Part shown: in pieces, positions 11,873-23,225 of the stretch
Layout: the number at the start of each line of letters is the position of its first letter
Numbering within the stretch: position 1 is the first letter of the stretch
DNA from: Planococcus citri
Taxonomy: Eukaryota; Arthropoda; Insecta; Hemiptera; Pseudococcidae
DNA length: 64,000 nt
Direction of reading: 5' to 3'
NCBI RefSeq assembly: GCF_950023065.1
Contig: NC_088679.1
Location: 9,424,001-9,488,000 of the forward strand
Translations under genes and position numbers: made by a program
The notes under the pieces: generated by a model
What the model was told of the DNA's origin: nothing
Databases searched by the model: none
What the model saw: only the letters and a program-made list of their open reading frames with translations

Positions 11873-13669
11873 GTACATCACACTTATCAAAATGCAAATA
11901 TTGGTTCTAGATGGCTGGATATATAGATTAAAGTCCAGTGGTATACTGTACCGCGTATGTATCGTAGTGAGTTTCCTGGGATAATTTCAAAAAGGAAATA
12001 AAAGACTGAAAAACCACCGTCGTCCCAACGACGATATAATATAGTCTTTGCCCGCATCGTGGCGTATACGAATCGTACACACCAATAACCAACACAATAA
12101 TAGTAACAACTGGTTCCTAAACAAATGAAACCGTTTTCCATAATGTACTAATAGTCTTTATTTTACTTTTTTACTTTTTTTTCACCTGTGGATTGTGAGG
12201 TGGGTTTGAATTTAGAGGACATTTTCAACGCCATTTTTCTAATGAATTGGAGAGGAAAATTATTTACACAGAAGGAATGACTGATTCTTGATACCCAAAA
12301 TACGCGATCATTTTGTGTTTATTGTGTTTATGGCAATAATTTACAATGGAAATGGTCAGAAAAAAAGGTTCACCTCTCCCCCCCCCCCTCCAATGAAATT
12401 TTGGATACACTTTGCAAAATTTTCAAAGCTAAATTCCATCTCGTTGATTTTCTTGAAAATTAAAAAAAATTGAAATTTTACGTTCTTTTAAGATTTTAAG
12501 ACTAAGTCAAAAGTCGTTCTCACCAGCTGAAAATTTGGTGCATGATTCTAATGCTGTTTTCGAACTTCAATCTGAGTTCGAACTGGTTTCGAGCAATTTT
12601 CAAGCTTTCAGCAAATTTTTGGATTTTTCAAATCCTGAAATTTTTTGAAAAATGAGTTCAAATGAAATTCAGTGACAACAAATTACACCAGATATCTATT
12701 TCTTCGGCCTTTCTGATAGATTCAGGCAGACTTTTTCAAAACGCGGTTCTGTAGGTTTTGATAGTCGTAGTTTTTTCCAGTGAATAATTTTTGAAATTTG
12801 AAAATGAAAAATTGGTCTGTTTGGAGGCTTTTCAATAGCTCAAAACCGCCATCAATTGACTTCAGAGGACGATAAAAATAAGGTTTAAATTCAATTTCAG
12901 CTTCCTAATCGCAATCAATTACATCAAAAATTGATTTTCAAGGGTTAAACATTGAATTCAAAAAATTTGTTCGATATTTGGGAAATTAAATTCAACATTT
13001 TAATTTTTTTATAAACGTAATTTTTTGATTTTTTTTTTGTCTGAGATTCAAACGTTTTCGGGTGCAAAATTTATCTTCGTCGGAAACTTGGGAATATTTC
13101 CAAAAATTTCGAGTTCTGAAATAGAGCCAATTCAATTTTTGAGGCAATCTCCTTCTGGATTTCAACTGCTTGAATTGAAAATTTCCTACAGTGTGATTTT
13201 GAAGAAGAAAACTTTCAAATGTTCTGTAACTCGAAATTTTTAAAATGATCAAAGCTCTCATAAATGATTAAATTTCTATTTTGAAAAATTTTTTAACAAT
13301 TGTTTCAGCTTTTGTAATAAAAATATCAAATTTCAATACTTTTAAAAATTTTTAAATTCGAAATCATATCTTGAAGGGTCACAATTAATATTTTTCTACT
13401 CAATCAAAGCAAAATTAAGAATTTCGTGAACGAATTTTGGAAAATAAAACTTTGCTTCTAGACGTTTATTTTTCAAAGGATATTCAGCCTAAATATATTT
13501 GGGCCTGCTGATGAAAAATTTCTTTAGTAGGTAGACAAATAACACATCAGGAAAAAATGAAATTTAAAAAAAAAACTAAGAAATTTTGATTACGTCTCAC
13601 AATATTAGATGAAATTATCGTGAAAATGACTAGAAATTTAATTAAAATGTGCAACTTTTATCGTGAAAA

Positions 13670-13880
13670 GTTCAGATTCTGTATTGGAGTGAAACATTTT
13701 GAAAATGAGAAAGAAATAGAAATTGAAAAATGAAAGCTCAAAATTTGAACTTGGTAACGTGAAAGTAAACAAAATTTAAAAAGTTCACATTCTGTAATTG
13801 GAGTGAAAAGTTTTGAAAATGAGAAAGAAATAGAAATTGAAAAATGAAAGCTCAAAATTTGAACTTGGTAACGTAAGGGT
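13670..13880. repeat. Tandem duplication, 113-bp period, two copies
   Basis: GTTCAGATTCTGTATTGGAG at 13670 recurs as GTTCACATTCTGTAATTGGA at 13783. Both are followed by the same AATGAGAAAGAAATAGAAAT and CTCAAAATTTGAACTTGGTA. The second copy ends at AACGTAAGGG. The near-identity shows a recent duplication. Confidence 0.9.
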
Positions 13881-14221
13881 ATGTGTAATTGGCAAGATTT
13901 GCTAGAAAACACTGTGAAAATTGATTGAAAAAATAAATTGTAAAAAAATATTGTTCAAAATGGTTCATGCTGAAAAAAATTTGTTGAAATGCTGTAAAAA
14001 TTGGCCAAAAAAATATATATATATAAAAATTCCTCGAGACAGCACAAGGTTTCTAACAGCAATAGATCTCGCAAATGCTGCAGGCATGAAATCTACTATT
14101 TAATTTTTTTTAGTGACTTTAATGACTGAAAAATAGCAAAAGAGTGACCAAAAATTTGAGAAAAAGTGACCAAAATTTTGAGAAATGAGAGCGAAGTATC
14201 TATATAATATGTATTATGTTA

Positions 14222-15045
14222 GTCGGGGATCCCGCATAAGGATCTATTGCGCCCCCCTCCTCCCGGTAGATCCTCCAGGACAACTTTTTTCTCAAGTGGG
14301 GAGTCCTAAGGAACATTTCTAGCCCTTGTCCTCAAAAATAAGTGGCCCTACTTTCAAAATGGCGGCCATTTTGATTGACACAGGTCAGCCGAAATCGCAG
14401 ATTTTGCGTTCCAACTAGGACTTTTGCACGAAATTCTTTAAACCGACAAAGGTAAAGATCGAAAGATCAGGCAAAAATTTATCACCTGTCAAAATTTCAA
14501 ATGCTAAAATGCCTTTTTCGATTTTTGGTGAATTTTTAAAAATCAAATTTAGTCCAAAAATGAGGGAAAACATCAAAATTTTACCAAATTGACCAAGAAA
14601 GCTGAAATTTGGGATATACCTTACTTTCGACACGCCAAATCGATTGAAAACTGTTTCAACCCGTTTTGGGCAGTTCTGGAGCCTCCAGCAGATTTTTGAA
14701 ATTCGAAATCGAAATTATCTCGCAGAATGAATTTTGGCTTTTCACCTCCATTTGATGAAATTTTGGGAAATTTCGAGTTTCTAAAATCTACTGGAGGCTC
14801 CAGAACTGCTCAAAACGGTTCGAAACAGTTTCCAATCGATTTGGCATGTCGAAAATAGGGAATATCCCTCATTTCAGCTTTTTTTGTCAATTTGGTAAAA
14901 TTTCGATTTTTCCCCTCATTTTTGGGCTAAATTTTATTTTAAAAAATTCACCAAAAATCGAAAAAGGTACATTAGCACTTGAAATTCTGATAGGTGATAA
15001 ATTTTTGCATGATCTTTCGATCTACCTTTGTACGGTTTAGAGAAT
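14222..15045. mobile_element. Truncated copy of the long inverted-repeat (hairpin) element
   Basis: The left end (TAGTCGGGGATCCCGC, then a C-rich tract, then GATCCTCCAGGACAAC) corresponds to the left end of the complete copy at 21.1 kb. The arms 14434-14688 and 14791-15045 are inverted copies centred near 14740 (GCAGTTCTGGAGCCTCCAG and its reverse complement). About 210 bp expected at the right end are missing, so this copy is broken. It carries no ORF of its own beyond chance and is a non-autonomous or dead foldback element. Confidence 0.8.
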
Positions 15046-15189
15046 ATCGACTCTATCCAATCGCATCGTCTTACATTTTCAATGTTGAACAGTTGATTTT
15101 TAATTTTTTTTGAAGTAATTACCACATAACTTTTTGTTTACGTCTGTATTGTATCTACACGATTAGCCTATTGATTATTTTGAGCAAAT

Positions 15190-15357
15190 CTTCAATTTTC
15201 AAAGTGAATAATTCAGGTTACATCAGAACATCTTTCTTTTCACACGTTCTAATAAAAGCAAATACATAAGTTGAATAATCCTCTGCTAATCCATTCAAAA
15301 AAAATTATAATCTCTACCCTACTTTCTAACATTTGAGTTTGAAAAAAAAAGTTTTTT
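15190..15357 (-). repeat. Dispersed repeat, copy B (inverted relative to 9265-9425)
   Basis: Its reverse complement contains AACGTGTGAAAAGAAAGATG and TCTGATGTAACCTGAATTAT, aligning with copy A from the T-tract to the TCACTTTGAAAATTG end. It lies just right of the truncated hairpin element. Confidence 0.7.
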
Positions 15358-16166
15358 TTCTAGACTAATTATGCAATTCATTTAAGCATTTTCTCGTAGC
15401 TCTGTCAACTCTTCATTTATGAAATAATTAACATAAAATGAGCCTAACCAAAAAACATATCTCACAGGAACGAGAAATCATATTTTTTTTACACAATATC
15501 ATGAATTTTAACCAATAAGTAGATAAGGTCATTAGCAAAACAACCATTACACTCGGATCAATCTTTCGTGAGAAAGATGAAGGTATCTCAATATCAAGTA
15601 TAAGGAGTAGTACTCGACTATAATTCAAGCAAATAGCTCGCAAACGATTCGACGATTTCATGAAAAAATAGAGAAAAATAATTTTCTCAAACAATTGAAT
15701 AGGCTTGATGATTGATGTTTTACAAATCAATTTGAAACTATGAAAAAAATGACTAATTTTTCCACCAATTTAGAAAACAGAAAACTATGTACTTTAGATT
15801 CAGAAAACATATTATCATTATCTGCTCTCGTTTTTCCTGACCTATTAACTAGTAAGACACACGAGCACAGATAACATACACGATTACGATGAGTATTTTA
15901 TTTTACGCATACTCATCGCACATGTTGGCAAAATATAATGTGTAAATTATGCAATTACAATAACGATTCTAATGCTGCAGTCTCTTTTCAACGCTTGTAT
16001 ATTCGGTCTTCTTATCACTTTTATTAAATGCGTGATTCAATACTCGAGCACGATTATACGCGTAAAATATGTACGATAACGCATATCCGTAATTTAGTAT
16101 AATAGTAAATAAAAATGTCAAATGCACCCAAAAATTTCATGTGATAAAAAATTCAATTTCACTTAC

Positions 16167-16502
16167 GGGCTGCCAAAGAGTAGGCGGCTGAATTCGGGGT
16201 AAACGAGGTAGAATTTCTGCCTTTGCCTGAGACCTGCATCGTTACGTAATTAATCTGTCCATCGGTATTGGGATAACCGCCCAATCCGGCCGTCGGCCAA
16301 GGTGAATCGGGGGTTAAAAACGACGGAGCGCCTGGAACGTTTGGATAGGAAGGACTGTTTTGGCTAAAGGTGGGAATGTGTGAATTCGGCAGGTATCGTG
16401 ATGAAATCCTTGGTAATGATGCGTTTAACGAGCCGCTGGATGTTTGTATACTGCCTATGCTCGGTTTCGTGTTGGTCGGCGAATAGTTCTCGTCTGGACT
16501 GA
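16167..16502 (-). CDS. GATA transcription factor, internal exon (Ser/Pro/Asn-rich transactivation-type region)
   Basis: The exon encodes 111 whole codons of low-complexity sequence rich in S, P, N, T and Y, from SPDENYSPTNTKPSIGS through LPNSHIPTFSQNSPSYPNVP to SPWPTAGLGGYPNTDGQINY and NSAAYSLAA. It has no recognised fold, as expected for the region N-terminal to GATA fingers. Splice sites are strong: acceptor CTGTTACAG|TC and donor GCAGCCC|GTAAGT. It takes two bases at its 5' end, forming Ile with the A left by the 19.6-kb exon. It ends with one base, which completes a codon with the finger exon. The reading frame has no ATG start of its own, which fits an internal exon. GC content and codon use differ clearly from the surrounding AT-rich intron. 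Confidence 0.85.
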
Positions 16503-19500
16503 CTGTAACAGTAGATTGCAAGAAGGTGTTATTTCAATGGATATTGGATATAGGTATTATCTAAATTGGTCTAGGCTTGGGCACTTTTTGGATCGAATTT
16601 GAGGCGATGATTTTGTTTAAAAATCTCCTCAATTCCTCTCTAGGATAATTCTATTTTACGAAAAAGTGATGCATTAGCTTTTTTTTTGTGTATTTGCAAA
16701 ATGTACTTGAAAAAAAATGAAGAAAAGTTTCCAGATCTGAAGATCATTTCGAAATTGTTTAGAAAGAGAGTTGGAAAATTTTGAAGAATTCTATCCAAGA
16801 GTGTTTTTACAAGCTTCATTCAATTACTGCAGACTTCGTATCTTACCAGCCAACCCCCCCTCTCGGCATCTTGGAAAAACTGGTAAAGGAGCAAAAAAAG
16901 ACACTGAGGAATCGATTTCAAAAAAATCACGAGATATTTGAGCTCGAGGATCAGATACTTAATGATTGACATGCCACGCCAAATTTTCATAATTTTAACG
17001 AATTTTTTTTTCATCAAATGGAAAACTAAAGAAGCAATGAGAGATTTTGGTAAAAATTTGGAGCTTTTGTACTCTAAAGGTTGTTGAGATCCCATTTGAA
17101 AAATGTCTTCAGCGTAATTTTTTTTCAATTTTCAAAAAGTAGCTTTCAACTTACACTTTCATCGTAAGAAAATTGTCCTTTGATTAATTACAGCTCTGCC
17201 TCATCCAATCAATAATTTCTAAAATTTATCATTTTAGTTCTGAAGAGTTTATTATAATACTCTTCAAACCTCAAAAATAAATTTCCTTTCGGTAAATACG
17301 ATGATTCGAAGAATGCATTCCTGATAATTATGCTGAACAGAGCCCGAACAGTTGCGTTACGTTTACCACGAGAACGTCGTGGAAAATATCGTACTCACGC
17401 GCGCCAAACTCATTTCACAAATACGACCAATGAGAATCACATAAAATACACTTCGTTCGATCAGGGAAACGATCAGAAGTTACTTTTGGTCACCAGAATA
17501 AGGGATAATGATTAACCGTTCTCTACTTTGAATTTTTCCAGAATTGTGATTTTGGAAATTAAAGGGACATATTCTCAACATTTTCAAAAGTATATTTTTT
17601 TTTTGAAGGTTTGTTGAACTGAAATCACTTTTTCTAGCGAACGAAAGAAGCTTTCTGAATCCATCTTCAAAATTGAAGACGTTGCAATCTTACAAATTTC
17701 AGTTGTAAGCCTTTTTTGGCTTTTTCAACGCTGCAGCGCTGCCATTGTCAAGTTTAATGTATAGGCAATCTTATGAAATAAATTGGATTTTTTTTTTGTA
17801 TTAAAAAGACAACATAACGATTTACGTTCAATTTTTAAAAAAATTCGTGACTCTGAAATTTAAAAAAAAAATGAGCTTACAATTTTCATTATTTTTTGAA
17901 TAAAGAGAGGAAGAGGGTATGAGGGTCCAGAAAACAGTTTTGAAAAATATTTTTCATCAAACAGCAACGTGGGTAGTTCAAGCTAGTGTCTCTAGTTCAC
18001 TGCAAATACATTTTCTACGCAACTGTGCAATTATGATCGTCTAATATGGATTCAAAAAAGCTACTTCAAGGGCGATTTTCAAACTTTTTTTTAAAAAAAC
18101 ACATTATTTTGAGAAAAATGAACCAATTTCAATAATTTTTTCAAGTCTCACACATCAACAATTAGCAGTTTCGAGTCAATCTAGAGCCTCCAGCAATTTT
18201 TTAATTTTCTACAGAAATTTTCAATCGCTGTGGGAAGGTCAAAAATGAAAACCAGCCCTCACAACTTTGATTTTGGTGCTCATTGGACACTCTTTCGACT
18301 TAAAATTACGTACTTTTTTTTAGAAAATTGTTTTTTTTTTCACTTTTTCTAGAATGAACATAATTATTTAAAAATCAACTTTTGAACTCTCTCACTCCTA
18401 GAATTTTTCTGTCCCCCCCCCCCTACCCCCAAAAAAACAATCGAGAATAAGCACCAAATAAAATTATAAGTGCTAAAGTTCATTTTTGTGGTGCTTCCAG
18501 AACGATTTGAAATTTCTGGAAAATAATTGAAAAATCGCTGGAGGCCCCAGAATGGCTCAAAACTACTAGTTGTTGATGTATGGGATTTGAATTGAAGGGA
18601 TTATTTTCAATATGGTTCACTTTGCTCAAAAAAAATTATTTTACGAAAAACTTTATAAATTTCCTTTGAAATAGCTTTTTTGAGTTTTCAAAATTTTCAA
18701 AAATTCGTAAAAATTCCAGAAATTAATTTTAGCACCTGAATTTTGATTAAGAAGGTTTCAAGTCATGCTCTTTTGGTTTCGTTCAAATCAGAAAGTGTGA
18801 GTTCAAAAGGTTTCTTTAATTCTATTTCAGAATTTTCAATCGATTCTCAATTTTTCATTTCATCTTTCCGCAATCAAAGAGGATTTTATCGTACCGAGTT
18901 CAAGATGAATTTTTCAGTGAATTTTTATCCTTTTTTTAAAAAGATTTTTTGTCATTGCTGTTTTTCATTTTTTTTTTTTTTTTTTTCAATTCAAAAACTC
19001 AATACCACTGAAAAAATAGCCAAACTTTTACACGTATGAGACTGCCTAGAAGATCCCAAGGAGAACTTCAAGATACGATTTTAATTCAAATTGAACATTT
19101 TTTTGTTCGATTACTCGCCTCTCCTTACTTTTTGCTCATTCTAATTTTTCAAAAGTATTTGATAGTGAAAGATGAATAGACTTGGAAAAATAATTCCAGA
19201 AATTCCTCAAAGTCCAAAAATAGGTAATTTTACTGTCAAAATTTCTCAAGCTGTTTTTTATTTCAACGTCAAAAACAGGTATCGTAAATCTTGAAAATTT
19301 TTCTAAAAAGAAAAATAGAGAAGACAAAACAGTAACTTAGCAACTGAAATAATTTTTTGTTCATCATACCTGTTAAAAAAAAATACCAAAAATTGACGTT
19401 TTCAACTCTTTGCATCGCAATATCACTAAATATTTTACACTTTCAGCCATAAAACCACACTTGGAATATCAATTTGGAATTTTTAATACACCATTTTTAA

Positions 19501-19582
19501 TCTAAACTCGTCTATAGCCGATCCAGTTCAAAAAAAAAAACCTACCAAAAAGGCTAACGAAATCAAATTAGGTAAGACTTAC
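16503..19582 (-). other. ~3.1-kb GATA gene intron
   Basis: It runs from the GTAAGT donor after the 19.6-kb exon to the TTACAG acceptor of the 16.3-kb exon. It is AT-rich and contains a diverged hairpin-element relic near 18.1-18.6 kb and a poly-C tract near 18414. I see no other exon or gene in it. Confidence 0.75.
18120..18600. mobile_element. Diverged relic of the hairpin element family
   Basis: CTAGAGCCTCCAGCAATTTT near 18181 and its inverted counterpart CGCTGGAGGCCCCAGAATGG near 18536 flank a spacer. The outer words (TTGATGT... and ...ACATCAACA) are also inverted. The sequence has drifted well away from the 21-kb copy and no ends can be assigned. Confidence 0.5.
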
Positions 19583-19731
19583 TCTGCGTTGACCATAAAT
19601 TGGCGTTGCTAGCATTGATGCTATGTACATTTACGTCATTACTGTTGACAGGACTAGCTGGTGAAAAATAGTGTGGTGGCACCGAGGGTGCATTGTTACC
19701 ATATATGGACGACGATCTGGAATACATTGGA
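19583..19731 (-). CDS. GATA transcription factor, internal exon (Ser/Asn-rich)
   Basis: This short exon (149 nt) begins with one base after the acceptor TTTGTTTCAG|T and ends with one base before the donor CGCAGA|GTAAGT. The encoded stretch is PMYSRSSSIYGNNAPSVPPH, then YFSPASPVNSNDVN and SINASNANLWSTQ. It is Ser/Asn/Pro-rich with several Tyr, like the flanking exons and typical of GATA N-terminal regions. The first base completes the AG left by the 40-kb exon to give Ser. The last A joins TC of the next exon to give Ile. The double phase match with strong sites on both sides makes it a real exon rather than a chance ORF. Confidence 0.82.
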
Positions 19732-20246
19732 CTGAAACAAACCAGAAGCAAAAAACACAATATTATAACACTACTACGATGGAAAAAAATTCCACATACG
19801 AAGACAATAATTACATATTACAAAATCTCTATACACAATATAATGAACGATCACAACACAACACAACGCAACACGTGCTATACAAAAACCCACACACACC
19901 TTTCCCAGCTTTTAGCAGAATCTGCTGGTTTAATATCCACTTCGAACATGTCAGTATATATCCAAAGTCACTATGGAATCACTCGACTCACCCCAACACC
20001 ACCAGCCCCTAAACCCGATCAACAGATCACACAAGAGTAAAAAAAAATTGCTCCAAGGTAGGACAACGAACCGCGCAAAATAACCTATCGTAGAGTGAAC
20101 CATACCGTGAATTGAGATCAATGCAGTTCAAGTCATCCCGATGAGACCGATGCGAATTTTAATTATCTACCAACACCAAGTAGGTAAGAACTAAGAACGT
20201 CATCTATGCAGATGAAGATGCATCTTGTGACCCGGCGCTTGAATTT

Positions 20247-20356
20247 TTATCACCTGATTCGCGAGATAGGACGCGGACTCGACTCTAGAGTGTTATCGCG
20301 ATCACACCTTTAAGCGATAAGGGTAAAACCTGGCTTCACTTTCGATTTCTTTATCA
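20247..20356. promoter_or_regulatory. Cluster of GATA-type motifs in the GATA gene's own intron
   Basis: Within about 110 bp there are TTATCA (20247), AGATAG (20264), an inverted pair TTATCGC (20293) / GCGATAA (20314), and TTATCA (20351). The island is GC-richer than its surroundings. It lies about 0.5 kb on the 5' side of the 19.6-kb exon of a gene whose product binds WGATAR. Autoregulation is an inference; the motif is short and common in AT-rich DNA. Confidence 0.35.
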
Positions 20357-20451
20357 TTACGCGATTCCGAATCGATACACACGACTAGCCGAGTACGAGA
20401 AAATACACAAATATGTAATGAAAAACTTTCGTTCTCGATTGTAAGCCTCGA

Positions 20452-20721
20452 ATGGACATCGATGGCCTTGCATTCTATAGCCGGCTACCGAACACAGTGA
20501 CCAAAAGTGGTGGTCGAGATGTTTACGAATTGTGGCACGATTTATGTGATCATTCAATGCCACCTAATTTTCGTCAGCGTTGGGAAGCGCGTAAACACCG
20601 CGATCGATCGAGTATAAAAATCGTCTCTGCGAAATGTACCTATATACACGACGTCGTTATGATAACAAATCCTCGCTTATCTGTTACACTGCTACATGTG
20701 CCATCAATAATTATGCTCTAA
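20452..20721 (+). CDS. Possible small ORF, 89 codons, unrecognised
   Basis: An ATG-started frame encodes MDIDGLAFYSRLPNTVTKSG, then GRDVYELWHDLCDHSMPPNF and RQRWEARKHRDRSS, in a GC-richer island. The amino-acid mix is less biased than that of the typical chance ORF in this AT-rich window. No family is recognised, a minus-strand frame overlaps it, and TATAAAAA at 20613 lies inside it. It may be a chance ORF in a regulatory island. Confidence 0.15.
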   Translation: MDIDGLAFYSRLPNTVTKSGGRDVYELWHDLCDHSMPPNFRQRWEARKHRDRSSIKIVSAKCTYIHDVVMITNPRLSVTLLHVPSIIML

Positions 20722-20883
20722 TGGAGATAAAAAAGCTTTAGAGTGTTCTAAAACCCACCACTTCGATACATTTTATCCCTTTCATGCCACACAGATCAAG
20801 CTTGGATACCATGTATTGTGTTCTGAGAAAGGTTGAAGACCTCCTGAGTCAATCATTCAACCTCATACTATCATTCATTTCAC

Positions 20884-20901
20884 TGATAAGGACACTTATC
20901 A
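20884..20901. promoter_or_regulatory. Perfect palindromic GATA site, TGATAAG-GACA-CTTATCA
   Basis: Two full WGATAR sites face each other with a four-base spacer. Such palindromic double sites are known for the GATA family to be bound through both fingers. The N-finger is encoded by this gene. It lies about 1.1 kb on the 5' side of the 19.6-kb exon, close to the looser GATA cluster at 20.25-20.36 kb. Function is inferred from sequence only. Confidence 0.4.
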
Positions 20902-21031
20902 CTTCAGCAAGAGCTGAATGAAACTCCTCGGCTCACCCCAGAACATTTCATTGTCCTAAAACAAGAATTAAATTAGATCCAAATTAGAATTGAAAACTTC
21001 CCAAGCATCTGAGAAGATTATCCCCTTGTTT

Positions 21032-21088
21032 TCTCACTTCAAAGATAGGCTCAGATATCATCTAAACACCTTCGAAGATTACTCCATA
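21032..21088 (+). repeat. Left flank duplication of the hairpin element
   Basis: TCTCACTTCAAAGATAGGCT through CTTCGAAGATTACTCCATA is repeated in direct orientation on the other side of the element. The left copy is 57 bp. Confidence 0.9.
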
Positions 21089-21090
21089 TA

Positions 21091-23148
21091 GTCCGGCATA
21101 TGGCAGTAGGAGTAATTGCACCCCCCCCCCCCGCCGCCGATCCTCCGGGACAACTGTTTTCTTAAAGGGGACATCCTAAGGAACATTTTAAAGCAAACTT
21201 GCCAAAAAAAAAGTTGGCCTTACTTACAAAATGGCGGCCATTTTGATTGACAGGTCAGCCGAAATCGCAGATTTTGCGTTTTAACATAGGACTTGCACGA
21301 ATTTTTTCAAACTTTACAAAGGTAGATCGAAAGATCATACAAAAATTTATCACCTGTCAAAATTTCAAGTGCTAAAGTGCGTTTTTCGATTTTTGGTGAA
21401 TTTTTGAAAATCAAATTTAGGCCAAAAATGAGGGGAAAAAAATCAAAATTTTACCAAATTGACCAAGAAATCTGAAATTTGGGATATACTCTATTTTCGA
21501 CATGCCAAATCGATTGGAAACGGTTTCAACCCGTTTAGAGCAGTTCTGGAGCCTCCAGCAGATTTTTGAAACTCTAAATTACCACAAAATTCCATCAAAT
21601 TGGAGTTGTAAAGCTAAAATTTATTCTAAAAACTAATTTCAATACGCTACGAAGTACTGCAGGTGAATTTCAAGTCGTTTTGGATCCTCCAGCGACTTTT
21701 TGAAAATTCTTGAAGCCCCAGCAGATTTTTGAAACTTTAAATTTTTACAAAATTTCATCAAATGGAGATGGAAATCTAAAATTTACTCTACACTCCAATT
21801 TTAACACCCTCTGAAAACGACTCCTGGTGGATTTCAAGTCATTTTAGAGCATCCAACGACTTCTTTGAAAATTACTGGAGCCTCCAGTAGATTTTTGAAA
21901 CTTGAAATTTCCCCAAAATATCATCAAACTAAGATGGAGAGTCGAAATTCATTCTGCAAACTAATTTCAATACGCTACGAAGTTGACTGCTGGTGAATTT
22001 CAAGTCGTTTTGGAGCCTCCAGCAACTTTTTAAAAGGTTGTATGACGTTTTTTTGGAAAATTAAAATTTCCTAGAAGTAGCTGGAAGCTTCAAAACCATT
22101 TGAAGCCACCATGTAGTCTGCGAAGCAAATTTCAGCTTGCCAACTCCATTTGATAAATTAATGTTGGGGAAATTTCAAGTTTCAAAAACCATTGGAGGCT
22201 CCAGAAATTTTCAAAAAAGTCGCTGGAGGCCCTAAAATGACTTGAACCCACCTGAAGTCGTCTTCATAGGGTGTTAAAATTGGAGAGTAGAGTAAATTTC
22301 AGATTTCCATCTTCATTTGATGAAATTTTGTGAAAATTTAAAGTTTCAAAAATCTTCTGGAGGCTCCAGTAATTTTTTAAAAAAGTCGCTGGAGGCCCTA
22401 AAATGACTTGTGCCCACCTGAAGTCGTCTTCAGAGGGTGTTAAAATTGGAGTGTAGAGTAAATTTCAGATTTCCATCTCCATTTGATGAAATCTTGTGAA
22501 AATTTAAAGTTTCAAAAATTTGCTGGAGGCTTCAGGAATTTTCAAAAAGTCGCTGGAAGATCCAAAACGACTTGAAATTCACCTGCAGTACTTCGTAGCG
22601 TATTGAAATTAGTTTTTAGAATTAATTTTAGCTTTACAACTCCAATTTGATGGAATTTTGTGGGAATTTCGAGTTTCAAAAATCTGCTGGAGGCTCCAGA
22701 ACTGCTCAAAACGAGTTGAAACCGTTTCCAATCGATTTGGCATGTCGAAAATAGGATATATCCCAAATTTCAGCTTTCTTGGTCAATTTGGTAAAATTTT
22801 GATTTTTCCCCTCATTTTTGGCCTAAATTCGATTTTCAAAAATTCACCAAAAATCGAAAAACGCACTTTAGCACTTGAAATTTTGACAGGTGATAAATTT
22901 TTGTATGATCTTTCGATCTACCTTTGTAAAGTTTGAAAAAATTCGTTCAAGTCCTATATTAAAACGCAAAATCTGCGATTTCGGCTGACCTGTCAATCAA
23001 AATGGCCGCCATTTTGTAAGTAAGGCCAACTTTTTTTTTTGGCAAGTTTGCTTTAAAATGTTCCTTAGGATGTCCCCTTTAAGAAAAAAGTTGTCCCGAA
23101 AGATTGGCGGGGGGGGGGTGCAATTACTCCTATTGTCATATGCCGGAC
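21091..23148. mobile_element. 2.06-kb long inverted-repeat (foldback/hairpin) element, complete, TA-flanked
   Basis: The ends are GTCCGGCATATGGCAGTAGG on the left and the reverse complement of GTCCGGCATATGACAATAGG on the right, each flanked by TA (21089-21090 and 23149-23150). Almost the whole element is one palindrome of two ~1-kb arms meeting near 22120. Paired landmarks include C-tract/G-tract, GGCGGCCATTTTGATTGACA and its complement, and GGAGCCTCCAGCAGATTTTT and its complement. Each arm also holds ~150-bp degenerate internal repeats around GAGCCTCCAGC. There is no transposase ORF, so it is non-autonomous. TA flanks suggest Tc1/mariner-type mobilisation, but foldback-type origin is possible. 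Confidence 0.88.
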
Positions 23149-23157
23149 TATTATTTC

Positions 23158-23225
23158 TCTCACTTCAAAGATAGGTTCAGATATCATCTAAACACAATTC
23201 AAACACCTTCGAAGATTACTCCATA
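23158..23225 (+). repeat. Right flank duplication of the hairpin element
   Basis: This repeats the 57-bp left flank with one substitution (GGTTC for GGCTC) and an inserted ~11 bp (around CAATTCAAACA). It is far longer than a normal target-site duplication. Confidence 0.9.

Larger units (their letters stand above)
791..16166 (-). other. ~15.4-kb intron of the GATA gene, packed with repeats
   Basis: The intron is bounded by GTAAGT at its 5' end and TAG/CAG at its 3' end on the minus strand. It contains a retrotransposon ORF fragment, polypurine/polypyrimidine tracts (around 1262-1287, 1737-1748 and 4041-4073), a tandem array, two TATA-like islands, a tandem duplication near 13.7 kb and a truncated hairpin element near 14.2-15.0 kb. 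In 791-2100, 2719-7411, 9426-10250, 11900-13669 and 15358-16166 I see only AT-rich sequence with short diverged repeats and no gene. Confidence 0.75.
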
